This document shows, piece after piece, positions 50,075 to 59,206 of a stretch of DNA of 64,000 bases. The translations under genes and the position numbers were made by a program. Under the pieces are notes generated by a model. The model did not search any database and was not told where the DNA came from. It worked only from the letters and a program-made list of their open reading frames with translations. Origin of the DNA: Roseisalinus antarcticus (GTDB lineage: Bacteria > Pseudomonadota > Alphaproteobacteria > Rhodobacterales > Rhodobacteraceae). Each line of letters opens with the position of its first letter. The first letter of the stretch is position 1. The stretch spans positions 124,001 through 188,000 of the forward strand of contig NZ_FWFZ01000001.1 of NCBI RefSeq assembly GCF_900172355.1, read 5' to 3'.

Positions 50075-51268
50075 ATGTCCGACAGCAAGATCTGGAGAAA
50101 CGCGCGCCTCGCCGACGCGCCACCGGATGGGCCCGGCCTCGTGGATATCGCGGTGGGCGGCGGGCGGATCACGGCCGTCGGCCCCGCCCTGCCCCGTGAG
50201 GGTGCGCAGGAGATCGACTGCGAGGGCCGCCTGGTGACGCCGGCCTTCATCGACTGCCACAGCCACATCATCCACGGCGGCGATCGCACCGGCGAGTTCG
50301 AGAGGCGGCTGGAGGGCGCGACCTACCAGGAGATCACCCGGGCGGGCGGGGGCATCGCGGCCTCTGTCCGGGCCACCCGGGCGATGGACGTGGACGCGCT
50401 GATCGCCGCGTCCCTGCCCCGGATCGACGCGCTGCTGGCGGAGGGCTGCTCCACGCTGGAGATCAAGTCCGGCTATGGCCTGTCGATCGGGGCCGAGCTG
50501 ACCATGCTGCGCGCCGCCCGCCGGATCGCCACGCTGCGGCCCCTGCGGGTGCGCACCACATGGCTCGCGGCCCACGCCATGCCCCCCGGCGAAACGGGCA
50601 GCAAGGCCGACTACATCCGCGAGGTGGCGATCGCGGGGCTGGAGCAGGCCCATGCCGAGGGGCTGGTCGATGCCGTCGACGCCTTCTGCGAGGGCATCGC
50701 CTTTTCCGCCGACGAGATAGCGCCGCTGTTCGAGCGTGCGGCCAGCCTCGGCCTGCCGGTCAAGCTGCATACCGAACAGCTGACCCGCTCTGGCGGCACG
50801 CAGCTGGCCGCGCGGCACGGCGCCCTGTCAGTAGATCATTTCGAATACGCCACCGCCGAGGATGTGGCGGCGATCCGCGCCTCGGGCAGTGTCGCGGTGC
50901 TGCTGCCCGGCGCGTTCTACATGCTGCGCGAGACACAGGTCCCGCCGGTGGCGGCCCTGCGCGAGGCGGGCGTGCCGATGGCACTCGCGACCGATGCCAA
51001 CCCCGGCACCTCGCCGCTGACCTCGCTGCTGCTGGCGATGAACATGGGGGCGGTCCTCTTCGGCATGACCGTGCGCGAATGCCTCGACGGCGTCACCTGC
51101 CACGCCGCCCGTGCCCTGGGCCTGCAGGCCGAGACCGGCCGCATCGCGCCGGGCCTCTCGGCCGATTTCACCCTCTGGGACGCCGAGCGGCCGGCGGAGC
51201 TGGTCGGGCGCCTCGGGCTCAACCCGCTTCGGTCCCATGTGCATCAGGGAACCGTCACCGATGTCTGA
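50075..51268 (+). CDS. hutI: Imidazolonepropionase
   Basis: A 397-residue amidohydrolase that opens 4-imidazolone-5-propionate to formiminoglutamate. It begins IWRNARLAD, has metal ligands in [29 protein letters not shown] and [13 protein letters not shown], the [11 protein letters not shown] segment, and the catalytic aspartate in [20 protein letters not shown] precedes ATG 50075. It overlaps hutH by 8 bp and is the first gene of the hutI-hutH-hutG-hutU operon. Confidence 0.95.
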   Translation: MSDSKIWRNARLADAPPDGPGLVDIAVGGGRITAVGPALPREGAQEIDCEGRLVTPAFIDCHSHIIHGGDRTGEFERRLEGATYQEITRAGGGIAASVRATRAMDVDALIAASLPRIDALLAEGCSTLEIKSGYGLSIGAELTMLRAARRIATLRPLRVRTTWLAAHAMPPGETGSKADYIREVAIAGLEQAHAEGLVDAVDAFCEGIAFSADEIAPLFERAASLGLPVKLHTEQLTRSGGTQLAARHGALSVDHFEYATAEDVAAIRASGSVAVLLPGAFYMLRETQVPPVAALREAGVPMALATDANPGTSPLTSLLLAMNMGAVLFGMTVRECLDGVTCHAARALGLQAETGRIAPGLSADFTLWDAERPAELVGRLGLNPLRSHVHQGTVTDV

Positions 51269-52790
51269 AACGCTCGTCCCCGGCGCGACATCCCTGCGCA
51301 CATTGTCGAAGATCTATTGGTCGGGCGGCGGCGCCACCCTCGACGCGGGCGCGGACGCGGGCATCAGGCGGGCCGCCGCACGGATCGCCGAGGTCGCCGC
51401 CGGCACGGCACCCGTCTATGGCGTCAACACAGGCTTCGGCAAGCTCGCCTCGATCCGGATCGCCGCGGCGGACGTGACCCGGCTGCAGCGCAACCTGATC
51501 CTGAGCCATTGCTGCGGCGTGGGCGAGCCGCTGGCCCCCGAGATCGTGCGCCTGATCATGGTCCTCAAGCTGATGTCGCTGGGCCGCGGCGCCTCGGGCG
51601 TGCGGCCCGAACTGGTCACGCTGATGCAGCGGATGCTGGCCGCGGGGGTGCTGCCGGTGATCCCGGAAAAGGGCTCTGTCGGGGCGTCGGGCGATCTGGC
51701 GCCGTTGGCCCACATGGCGGCCGCGATGATCGGCGAGGGCGAGGCGCTGTTTCAGGGCACGCGCTTGCCCGCCGCAAAGGCCATGGCCCGTGCCGGCCTG
51801 ACCCCGATGGAGCTTTCGGCGAAGGAGGGGCTGGCGCTGATCAACGGCACCCAGGTCTCGACCGCGCTGGCGCTGGCGGGGCTCTTTCGGGCGGAACGTG
51901 CGCTGCAGGCCGCGCTGGTCACCGGCGCGCTCAGCACCGATGCGGCCATGGGCTCCACCGCGCCCTTCGCCGCCGAGATCCACGACTTGCGCGGCCACCG
52001 CGGCCAGATCGAGGTCGCGGCCAGCCTGCGGGCGCTTCTGGACGGCTCCGAGATCCGCGCCAGCCATCTGGACAATGACGAACGGGTGCAGGACCCCTAT
52101 TGCCTGCGCTGCTATCCCCAGGTCGCGGGCGCCTGTCTCGACCTGTTGCGGCAGGTCGCCCGGACCCTCGGGATCGAGGCCAACGCCGCCACCGACAACC
52201 CCCTCGTGCTGTCGAACGGCGATGTGGTCTCGGGCGGGAATTTCCATGCCGAGCCGGTGGCCTTCGCCGCCGACCAGATCGCCCTCGCCCTGGCCGAGAT
52301 CGGCGCGATAAGCCAGCGCCGCATCGCCTTGCTTGTGGATCCGGCGCTCAGCCACGGCCTGCCCGCGTTCCTGTCGCCGCGCCCGGGGCTGAACTCCGGC
52401 CTGATGATCGCCGAGGTCACCTCGGCCGCGCTGATGAGCGAGAACAAGCAGATGGCGCATCCCGCCTCGATCGATTCGACGCCGACCTCCGCCAACCAGG
52501 AGGACCATGTCTCTATGGCCTGCCACGGGGCGCGGCGGCTGCTGCCGATGACCGGCAACCTGTTTCACATCATCGGCATCGAGGCCATGGCCGGGGCCCA
52601 GGGCATGGCCCTGCGCGGCGGGCTGCGGACCTCGCCGGCGCTGGAGCGCGTCGTCGCGCGGCTGCGCGAGGACGTAGCCGAGCTGGGCGACGACCGCTAC
52701 CTGGCCCCGGACCTTGCGATGGCCGCCGGCCTGGTCGAGGCCGGCGCATTGGCCGCGCCGGCCCGTGACGCGCTGCCGGAGGTCTTCTGA
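51261..52790 (+). CDS. hutH: Histidine ammonia-lyase
   Basis: A 509-residue lyase that deaminates histidine to trans-urocanate, the first step of the pathway. The autocatalytic MIO cofactor forms from Ala-Ser-Gly in [15 protein letters not shown]. Other active-site features are [26 protein letters not shown] and [15 protein letters not shown]. Length is normal. ATG 51261 overlaps hutI; the stop overlaps hutG by one base (TGATG). The gene is intact. Confidence 0.96.
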   Translation: MSETLVPGATSLRTLSKIYWSGGGATLDAGADAGIRRAAARIAEVAAGTAPVYGVNTGFGKLASIRIAAADVTRLQRNLILSHCCGVGEPLAPEIVRLIMVLKLMSLGRGASGVRPELVTLMQRMLAAGVLPVIPEKGSVGASGDLAPLAHMAAAMIGEGEALFQGTRLPAAKAMARAGLTPMELSAKEGLALINGTQVSTALALAGLFRAERALQAALVTGALSTDAAMGSTAPFAAEIHDLRGHRGQIEVAASLRALLDGSEIRASHLDNDERVQDPYCLRCYPQVAGACLDLLRQVARTLGIEANAATDNPLVLSNGDVVSGGNFHAEPVAFAADQIALALAEIGAISQRRIALLVDPALSHGLPAFLSPRPGLNSGLMIAEVTSAALMSENKQMAHPASIDSTPTSANQEDHVSMACHGARRLLPMTGNLFHIIGIEAMAGAQGMALRGGLRTSPALERVVARLREDVAELGDDRYLAPDLAMAAGLVEAGALAAPARDALPEVF

Positions 52791-53594
52791 TGGAGCCGGT
52801 CCGCGTCACCGAAGGCGACAGCCCGCTGGTGCTGGGCTTTCCCCATGTGGGCACCCATGTGCCGCCCGAGGTGGCCGCGGGGCTGAACGCCGAGGGCCGG
52901 GTCCTGCGCGACACCGACTGGCATATTGAGACGCTCTATGCGGACATTGTGCCCGGGGCCACCACGGTCGAGGCCCGGTTTCACCGCTATGTCGTGGACG
53001 CCAACCGCGACCCGTCCGGCGCCTCGCTCTATCCCGGGCAGTCGACGACCGGGCTGGTGCCGCTGACCACTTTCGACAACCGGCCGATCTGGCGCGAGGG
53101 CGCGGCCCCCGATGCAGACCAGGTCGCCCGGCGGCGCGACAGCTTCCATGCGCCATACCATGCGGCGCTGGCGGCACAGCTTGCCCGGGTCAAGGCGCGG
53201 CACGGCTATGCGGTGCTTCATGATTGCCACTCGATCCGGTCGCAGATCCCCTGGCTCTTCGAGGGCGTGCTGCCCGATTTCAACATCGGCACCGACATGG
53301 GCCGCACCTGTGCGCCCGCGATCGAGGCCGCCGCCCTGGCCGCCTGCGAGGCCACCGGGCGGAGCACCGTGCTCAACGGGCGCTTCCGGGGGGGGCTGGA
53401 CGACGCGGCACTACGGCCGGCCCGAGGCCGGCATCCACGCGATCCAGATGGAACTGGCCCAGCAGAGCCACCTGGCCGCGGAGGCCCCGCCCTTCGACCT
53501 CTCTCCCCGGCGCAGCGCGGTTCTGCGCCCGCAGCTGGCCGGGGTGCTGACCGCGATCCTGGCCGCGGCGCGGGCGCTTGCCCGGCCCGGTTGA
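52790..53594 (+). pseudogene. hutG: N-formylglutamate amidohydrolase (HutG), +1 frameshift in a G8 run
   Basis: Last step of the pathway (formylglutamate to glutamate plus formate). The N-terminal 200 residues are in frame and include the zinc region [25 protein letters not shown] and [13 protein letters not shown]. The frame then breaks in a run of eight Gs at 53388-53395. With seven Gs it reads [33 protein letters not shown] and on to a stop at 53594, a normal 267-residue HutG. As written, translation continues out of frame into hutU. It could be a pseudogene, a phase-variable tract or a homopolymer read error. Other hut genes look intact. Confidence 0.87.
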
Positions 53595-53665
53595 CCCATC
53601 TCCGCCGCCACTCTCCCCGGCGACCTGACCGCAGCCCACCTGCGCCCCACCCGAAAGGATTTCCC

Positions 53666-55360
53666 ATGACCGATCCCCGGCACAACATGCGGGACATCTT
53701 CCCCCCGACCGGACCCGAGCTCTCGGCCAAGAGCTGGCAGACCGAGGCGCCGCTCCGGATGCTGATGAACAACCTGCACCCGGACGTGGCCGAAAACCCG
53801 CACGAGTTGGTGGTCTACGGCGGTATCGGCCGGGCCGCGCGAACCTGGGACGATTTCGATGTCATCGTCGAAAGCCTCAGGGACCTGGAGGCCGACGAGA
53901 CGCTGGTGGTCCAGTCGGGCAAGCCGATCGCCATCGTCCGCACCCACGAGGACGCGCCCCGGGTGCTGATCGCCAATTCCAACCTGGTGCCCCGCTGGGC
54001 GACCTGGGACCATTTCAACGCGCTCGATCGCAAGGGGCTGATGATGTACGGCCAGATGACCGCCGGGTCCTGGATCTACATCGGCACGCAGGGCATCGTG
54101 CAGGGCACGTTCGAGACCTTCGCCGAGGCCGGGCGGCAGCATTACGACGGCGACCTCGCGGGCCGCTGGATCCTGACCGGGGGACTGGGCGGCATGGGCG
54201 GGGCGCAGCCGCTGGCCGCGGTCATGGCGGGCGCCTGCTGTCTGGCCGTGGAATGCGACGAGACCCGCGCCGATTTCCGCATCCGCACCGGCTATTGCGA
54301 CGAAAAGGCCCGGACGCTGGACGACGCGCTTGCGATGATCGACCGCTGGACCGGGGCGGGCGAGGCCAAATCCGTCGCCCTTATCGGCAATGCCGCCGAC
54401 ATCTTCCCCGAGATCCTGCGGCGGATGCAGGACGGCGCCCCCCTGCCCGGCGGCCGCCCGGACATCGTGACCGACCAGACCTCGGCCCACGACCCGGTGC
54501 ACGGCTACCTGCCCCAGGGCTGGAGCGTCGCGGAGTGGCGCAGCAAGCAGGAGACCGCGCCGAAAGAGGTCGAGGCCGCCGCCAAACACTCCATGCGGGT
54601 GCATGTCGCGGCGATGGTCGACTTCTGGAACGCCGGGGTGCCGACGCTGGATTACGGCAACAACATCCGGCAGGTCGCGCTGGACGAGGGGCTGGCGGAT
54701 GCCTTTGCCTTCCCCGGTTTCGTGCCCGCCTATATCCGGCCGCTGTTCTGTCGGGGGATCGGGCCGTTCCGCTGGGTGGCGCTGTCGGGCGACCCCGAGG
54801 ACATCTACAAGACCGACGCCGCGATGAAGCGGCTCTTTCCCGAGAACGCGCATCTGCACCGCTGGCTCGACATGGCCCGTGCGCGCATCGCCTTCCAGGG
54901 CCTGCCGGCGCGGATCTGCTGGATCGGCCTGGGGGACCGGCACCGCGCGGGGCTGATGTTCAACGAGATGGTCGCCAGCGGAGAGCTCAAGGCCCCCGTC
55001 GTCATCGGCCGAGACCACCTCGATTCCGGCTCCGTCGCCTCACCCAACCGCGAGACCGAGGCGATGAAGGACGGCTCCGACGCGGTGTCCGACTGGCCGC
55101 TGCTGAACGCGCTGGTCAACACCGCGTCCGGCGCGACCTGGGTCTCGCTGCACCACGGCGGCGGCGTCGGCATGGGATATTCGCAGCACGCCGGCGTGGT
55201 GATCTGCGCCGACGGCACGCCCGAGGCCGCGAGGCGGCTGGAGCGGGTGCTGTGGAACGATCCGGCCTCGGGCGTCTGGCGCCACGCGGACGCAGGCTAT
55301 GAAAGCGCCAGGGAGTGCGCCCGGGCGCATGGGCTGCGCCTGCCCCGGATCCTGGGCTGA
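53666..55360 (+). CDS. hutU: Urocanate hydratase
   Basis: A 564-residue NAD-containing hydratase that turns urocanate into imidazolonepropionate. Signature features are [53 protein letters not shown], the NAD site and [14 protein letters not shown], with [15 protein letters not shown] further on. ATG 53666 follows AAAGGA. It is the last hut catabolic gene on this strand and convergent with hutC; a short hairpin CGGGCC-TCTCGC-GGCCCG lies between them. Confidence 0.96.
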   Translation: MTDPRHNMRDIFPPTGPELSAKSWQTEAPLRMLMNNLHPDVAENPHELVVYGGIGRAARTWDDFDVIVESLRDLEADETLVVQSGKPIAIVRTHEDAPRVLIANSNLVPRWATWDHFNALDRKGLMMYGQMTAGSWIYIGTQGIVQGTFETFAEAGRQHYDGDLAGRWILTGGLGGMGGAQPLAAVMAGACCLAVECDETRADFRIRTGYCDEKARTLDDALAMIDRWTGAGEAKSVALIGNAADIFPEILRRMQDGAPLPGGRPDIVTDQTSAHDPVHGYLPQGWSVAEWRSKQETAPKEVEAAAKHSMRVHVAAMVDFWNAGVPTLDYGNNIRQVALDEGLADAFAFPGFVPAYIRPLFCRGIGPFRWVALSGDPEDIYKTDAAMKRLFPENAHLHRWLDMARARIAFQGLPARICWIGLGDRHRAGLMFNEMVASGELKAPVVIGRDHLDSGSVASPNRETEAMKDGSDAVSDWPLLNALVNTASGATWVSLHHGGGVGMGYSQHAGVVICADGTPEAARRLERVLWNDPASGVWRHADAGYESARECARAHGLRLPRILG

Positions 55361-55384
55361 TCCCGCACCCCGGGCAGGGGCGCG

Positions 55385-55402
55385 CGGGCCTCTCGCGGCC
55401 CG
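55385..55402. terminator. Possible bidirectional terminator between hutU and hutC
   Basis: CGGGCC and GGCCCG form a perfect 6-bp stem with a 6-base loop in the 46-bp gap between two convergent genes. There is no U-tract, so it would be weak or factor-dependent. Confidence 0.3.
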
Positions 55403-55406
55403 GCCG

Positions 55407-56171
55407 TCAGCCGCCGGTCTCCGGCGCGGCGCCGTCCTGCGCCGCCTTCGGCTCGAACTCCGCCGTCAGCTGGAACGCCTCGCCGGGATAGAGCAGCCGG
55501 GCGTAGGTGACCCAGTCGCCGCCGATCTCGGTCTTGCGCAGGATCTCCAGGCAGGCGGTGCCGTCGGGCAGGTCGAGCCGGCCCGCGTCGCGGCCGTGCA
55601 CGTTGACCGCCCGGACGGAATTGCGCGCCGTGCTCCAGGGCATGGTCTGCAACAGCCAGCTGCCCGGGACCTCGCGGTCGAACCCCACGCCTTGCGCCCC
55701 GGGCACGACGTGCAGGTTGATCGCCCGCATCTCGAAGCAGAACGGCTCGTCATCGGCGAAATGCACGCCGCTGAGGCTCAGCGCATCCTCGGGAACCGAC
55801 GCCCGTCGCACCCCCAGCAGTCGCAGGTCGGCCGCACCGAGCTTGCGGACCTCCCGCGCGTCGAGGCGCCAGCGATGCCGCCGCCCCAGGGCCGCGACCT
55901 CGTCGGCGACATTGTTGATGGCCATCACCGCCGACTGGGTCCGGGCCTTGGCCACGAAGGTCCCGCTGCGCCGTCGGCGCACGACATAGCCGTCCTGGGC
56001 AAGCTGGGTCAGCACCTTGTTCATCGTCATCCGCGAGACGCAGAACTGCGCGGCAAGGTCGGTTTCCCTGTCGAGCTGGAACCCCGGCGGCCAGGCCCCG
56101 CTGACGATCTTCTGCAGCAGCGCGTCGAGGATCCTGGAGTGATGGGTCTCCTGCCCCTTCGGATGTCCCAT
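55407..56171 (-). CDS. hutC: HutC, GntR-family histidine-utilisation repressor
   Basis: A 254-residue GntR/HutC regulator: N-terminal winged HTH (WPPGFQLDRETDLAAQFCVS and MTMNKVLTQLAQDGYVVRRR, residues 27-66) and a C-terminal UTRA effector domain that binds urocanate in known HutC proteins. It would repress hut genes until urocanate accumulates. ATG 56171-56169 follows a GGGAAC stretch. A TGTATACA site 42 bp upstream suggests autoregulation. It is convergent with hutU and divergent from the antiporter gene. Confidence 0.92.
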   Translation of the reverse strand: MGHPKGQETHHSRILDALLQKIVSGAWPPGFQLDRETDLAAQFCVSRMTMNKVLTQLAQDGYVVRRRRSGTFVAKARTQSAVMAINNVADEVAALGRRHRWRLDAREVRKLGAADLRLLGVRRASVPEDALSLSGVHFADDEPFCFEMRAINLHVVPGAQGVGFDREVPGSWLLQTMPWSTARNSVRAVNVHGRDAGRLDLPDGTACLEILRKTEIGGDWVTYARLLYPGEAFQLTAEFEPKAAQDGAAPETGG

Positions 56172-56212
56172 GCCTGCCTGTTCCCTTCGTAGCTCCCGCC
56201 CCTCGCGAAATA

Positions 56213-56220
56213 TGTATACA
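56213..56220. promoter_or_regulatory. HutC-type operator before hutC
   Basis: TGTATACA, within ATATGTATACACAAATG, is the core of the HutC site with no spacer bases. It lies 42 bp upstream of the hutC start and 122 bp from the antiporter start. It matches the two other sites in the locus and indicates autoregulation. Confidence 0.55.
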
Positions 56221-56341
56221 CAAATGACCGGGCTCGCAAAGCATGCGCCGCCCGACCCTGTCCGCCGGCGGGGCCCGGACCTTGCCGCCACGGAAACCGC
56301 GATGAGTTTCCGAGCGCGGGAAATTCGTTTAGGCGCTTTTC

Positions 56342-58855
56342 ATGGACATCGTCTTGATCACGGCGGTCATCGCCTCGCTCTTTCTCGTCATCGGCACCGC
56401 AGAGCCGTTGGCCGCGCGGCTGCGGCTGCCCTACAGCGTGATCCTCGCGATCATCGGCATCCTGATCGGCTCGGCCGCAACCTTCTTTCTGCGCACCGAG
56501 CTGACCGATGCGCTGAACCCGGTGGCCGAGGCGATCCTGGGGCTGCCGATCCGGTCCAACGTCTTTCTCTACGTGTTCCTGCCCACGCTGCTGTTCCAGG
56601 CGACGCTGGGGATGAACCTGCGCCGGATGCTCGACGACTGGGTGCCGATCATGGTGCTGGCGGTGGTCGCGGTCGTGGTGGCGACGCTCAGCGTGGGCTA
56701 CGCGCTGGCCTGGGCCAGCGCGCTGCCGCTGGCGGCCTGCCTGCTGATCGGCGCGATCGTGTCGACGACCGACCCCTCGGCGGTGGTCTCGATCTTCCGC
56801 TCGATCTCGGCCCCGCGCCGGCTGGCCCGGATCATCGAGGGCGAGAGCCTGCTGAACGACGCCGCGGCCATCGCGCTCTTTGGCCTGTTCATGGGCTTCG
56901 TGATGCTGGGCGTGCCGGACCCCGAGCTTGGCGAGGCGCTGGCGAGGTTCCCGGTCCTGATCGCGGGCGGCGCCGCGACCGGGTGGCTGTCGGCCCATGC
57001 CGCGATCCGGATCATGACGCTGTTCAGCAACCACGAGCGGGCGCAGATCTCGGTCTCGGTCGCCCTGCCCTACCTGGCCTATATCGGCGCGGAGCAAAGC
57101 ATCGGCGCCTCGGGCGTCATCGCCGTGGTCGCCGCCGGGCTGACGCTGAACCTGACCGGGCCCGGCCGCCTGCCCCCGCAGGCCTGGAGCAATCTGCGCG
57201 AGGTCTGGGACCTGATGGCCCATTGGGCCGGGGCGCTGATCTTCATCCTCGCCGCGCTGCTGATCCCGCGCCTGCTCGAAGGGGTGCGGATCGGCGATTT
57301 CGCCCTGATCGGCGTGGTGATCCTCGCCGCGATCGCGGCCCGCGCCGTGATCCTGTTCGGGCTGCTGCCGCTGCTGGCGCTGGTGCGGATCTCGCCCCCG
57401 GTCGAGCGGCCCTACCGCGCGGCGATCCTCTGGGGCGGGCTGCGCGGCGCCGTGACCCTGGCCCTCGCGCTCGCCGTGACCGAGAGCTTTCGGGTGCCGG
57501 TGGAGGTCAAGCGCGTGGTCGGCATCCTGGCCACCGGCTTTACCCTGTTCACGCTGATCGTCCAGGGCACGACGCTGCGCCCGGTGATCGGCTGGCTCGG
57601 GCTCGACCGGCTGTCGCCGATGGACGAGGCGCTGTCGCGCCAGGTCGTGGCCGTGGCGCTTCAGACCGTGCGCGAGGACGTGGCGCGCACCACCGAGGAT
57701 TACAAACTGACACATGAGACCGTCCGGTCGGAGGCCAAGATCTTCGGCGACCGCCTCGACGAGGCGGTGCGGACCGCCGAGGCCCGCGCCGGCATCCTCG
57801 ACCGCGACCGGGTCACCCTGGGCCTGATCGCGCTGGCCGGCCACGAGCGCGACATGATCCTGGTCCGGGTCCGGGAACGGACGATTTCGGCCCGGATGGC
57901 CGAGCAGGTCCTGTCGGACGCGGACCGGCTGATCGAGGGGGCCCGCACCGGCGGGCGCAGCGGCTATACCCGGATCGCGCGACGCTCGGTCGCCTATGGC
58001 CGGACCTTCCGCGCGGCCGTCGCCCTGCACAGCCGGATCGGCATTTCGGGGCCGCTGGTCCGGCTGACCGCCGACCGGTTCGAGCTGTTGCTGTCGCAGC
58101 GCCTGATCCTGCGCGATCTCGACGCCTTCATCGACGGGCGCATCCGGCGGATCCACGGCCGCCGGGTCGCCGACCTTCTGCACGACCTGCTCGCGCGGCG
58201 GACAGACTCGGTCAAGACCGCGCTCGAGGGGCTGCGCCTGCAATACCCGGGCTATGCCGAAGAGCTGGAACGCCGGTTCATCCGGCGCACCGCCCTGCGG
58301 CTGGAAGAGCGCGAATACCTCGCCATGCGCGAGGACGGGCTGATCGGCGCCGAGGTCTATACCACCCTGATCCAGGACCTGGTCGCGCGCCGGACCGTGG
58401 CCGAGGCGCGCCCGCCCCTCGACATCACCCTGCAGCGGCTGGACCTGGTGCGGCAGCTTCCGCTGTTCTCGGATCTCGACGAGACCGCGCTCAAACGGCT
58501 GGGCCGCGCCTTGCAGACGCGGCACGTGAACGCGGGCGCGGTGGTGCTGCGCAAGGACGCCGCGGCCAAGGGGGTCTATTTCATCGCCTCCGGCGCGGTC
58601 GAGCTGGAAAGTTCCGGCCAGACCTGGCGGCTGGGCCGGGGGCAGATGTTCGGCCAGGTCGCCATCCTGATGCGCAACCCGCGCCGGGCCGAGGCGCGGG
58701 CCATCGCGCCTTCGACCCTGCTGCTGCTCGACGTGGTCCGCTTCCGGTCCCTGCTGAAAAAGAGCGCGGCCCTGCAGAAGGCGGTCCGCGCCAGCGCCGA
58801 GCATCGCGGGATCGACCCCGACAAGCTTTTCGCCGACATCCCGCAGGAGGGCTGA
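56342..58855 (+). CDS. CPA1-type Na+/H+ antiporter with cyclic-nucleotide-binding C-terminal domain
   Basis: An 837-residue membrane protein. Residues 1-430 form about twelve helices of a NhaP/CPA1 exchanger (ADPSAV-type ion site as STTDPSAVVSIFRS, and the conserved ND in GESLLNDAAAIALF). A long cytoplasmic helical linker (430-710) follows. Residues about 715-815 are a cNMP-binding fold (VVLRKDAAAKGVYFIASGAVEL, RLGRGQMFGQVAIL). It exchanges sodium or other cations for protons across the inner membrane and may be gated by a cyclic nucleotide. ATG 56342 has only a weak ribosome site. It lies upstream of an Mrp antiporter operon, so the region is for ion and pH control. Confidence 0.9.
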   Translation: MDIVLITAVIASLFLVIGTAEPLAARLRLPYSVILAIIGILIGSAATFFLRTELTDALNPVAEAILGLPIRSNVFLYVFLPTLLFQATLGMNLRRMLDDWVPIMVLAVVAVVVATLSVGYALAWASALPLAACLLIGAIVSTTDPSAVVSIFRSISAPRRLARIIEGESLLNDAAAIALFGLFMGFVMLGVPDPELGEALARFPVLIAGGAATGWLSAHAAIRIMTLFSNHERAQISVSVALPYLAYIGAEQSIGASGVIAVVAAGLTLNLTGPGRLPPQAWSNLREVWDLMAHWAGALIFILAALLIPRLLEGVRIGDFALIGVVILAAIAARAVILFGLLPLLALVRISPPVERPYRAAILWGGLRGAVTLALALAVTESFRVPVEVKRVVGILATGFTLFTLIVQGTTLRPVIGWLGLDRLSPMDEALSRQVVAVALQTVREDVARTTEDYKLTHETVRSEAKIFGDRLDEAVRTAEARAGILDRDRVTLGLIALAGHERDMILVRVRERTISARMAEQVLSDADRLIEGARTGGRSGYTRIARRSVAYGRTFRAAVALHSRIGISGPLVRLTADRFELLLSQRLILRDLDAFIDGRIRRIHGRRVADLLHDLLARRTDSVKTALEGLRLQYPGYAEELERRFIRRTALRLEEREYLAMREDGLIGAEVYTTLIQDLVARRTVAEARPPLDITLQRLDLVRQLPLFSDLDETALKRLGRALQTRHVNAGAVVLRKDAAAKGVYFIASGAVELESSGQTWRLGRGQMFGQVAILMRNPRRAEARAIAPSTLLLLDVVRFRSLLKKSAALQKAVRASAEHRGIDPDKLFADIPQEG

Positions 58856-59206
58856 GCGCCCCGCCCCGCCCCCCCGCGCAGGCGGGCCGGGGCGGCGCTG
58901 GCCGCCCGGAGCCGAAGCGGAGGGCGATGAATTGCCGCGCAAAGCGCACAGATCGCAGGCACCGGGCCTTTGCCCCTGCGCCGCGCATCGGGCCTTTGCC
59001 TCCGCGCCGCGCATCGGGCGACGCGGGCCGAGGCTCGCGCCTCCGGCGCCCCTCCCGTCCAGGTGCGGCAAGGCGTCCGGCCCGGCCGGAGGGGCCGAAA
59101 AAAACGACCCCGCCAGCCTTGCTTCCCTTGAGGTCCCGGCAAAAATCCCACAAAAAGGCTCAACATTTCCGGCCCCGAGTGCCAGACCCGTAGATCAGGA
59201 GTTCGC
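58856..59206. other. Gap before the Mrp operon, with a 26-bp tandem repeat
   Basis: About 350 bases with no supported gene, although minus-strand frames are open. It holds a tandem pair of 26-bp units (58963-58988 and 58989-59014), CGGGCCTTTGCC plus a variable pair and GCGCCGCGCAT, and then runs of GC-rich DNA. AGGAG near 59199 is the mrpA ribosome site. No promoter was identified with confidence. Confidence 0.5.
58963..59014. repeat. 26-bp tandem repeat, two copies
   Basis: Two adjacent copies, 58963-58988 and 58989-59014, differ at only two or three positions. They lie in the non-coding gap between the antiporter and Mrp operon genes. Role unknown. Confidence 0.7.

Noticed and set aside
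52790-55360. An 856-codon frame joining HutG and HutU
   Set aside because: This is an artefact of the extra G at 53388-53395, which shifts HutG into the HutU frame. HutU has its own ribosome site and ATG at 53666.
59085-59110. Hairpin followed by A-run before the Mrp operon
   Set aside because: A-run follows the stem on the plus strand, so it is not an intrinsic terminator in that direction, and on the minus strand the T-run lies before the stem.
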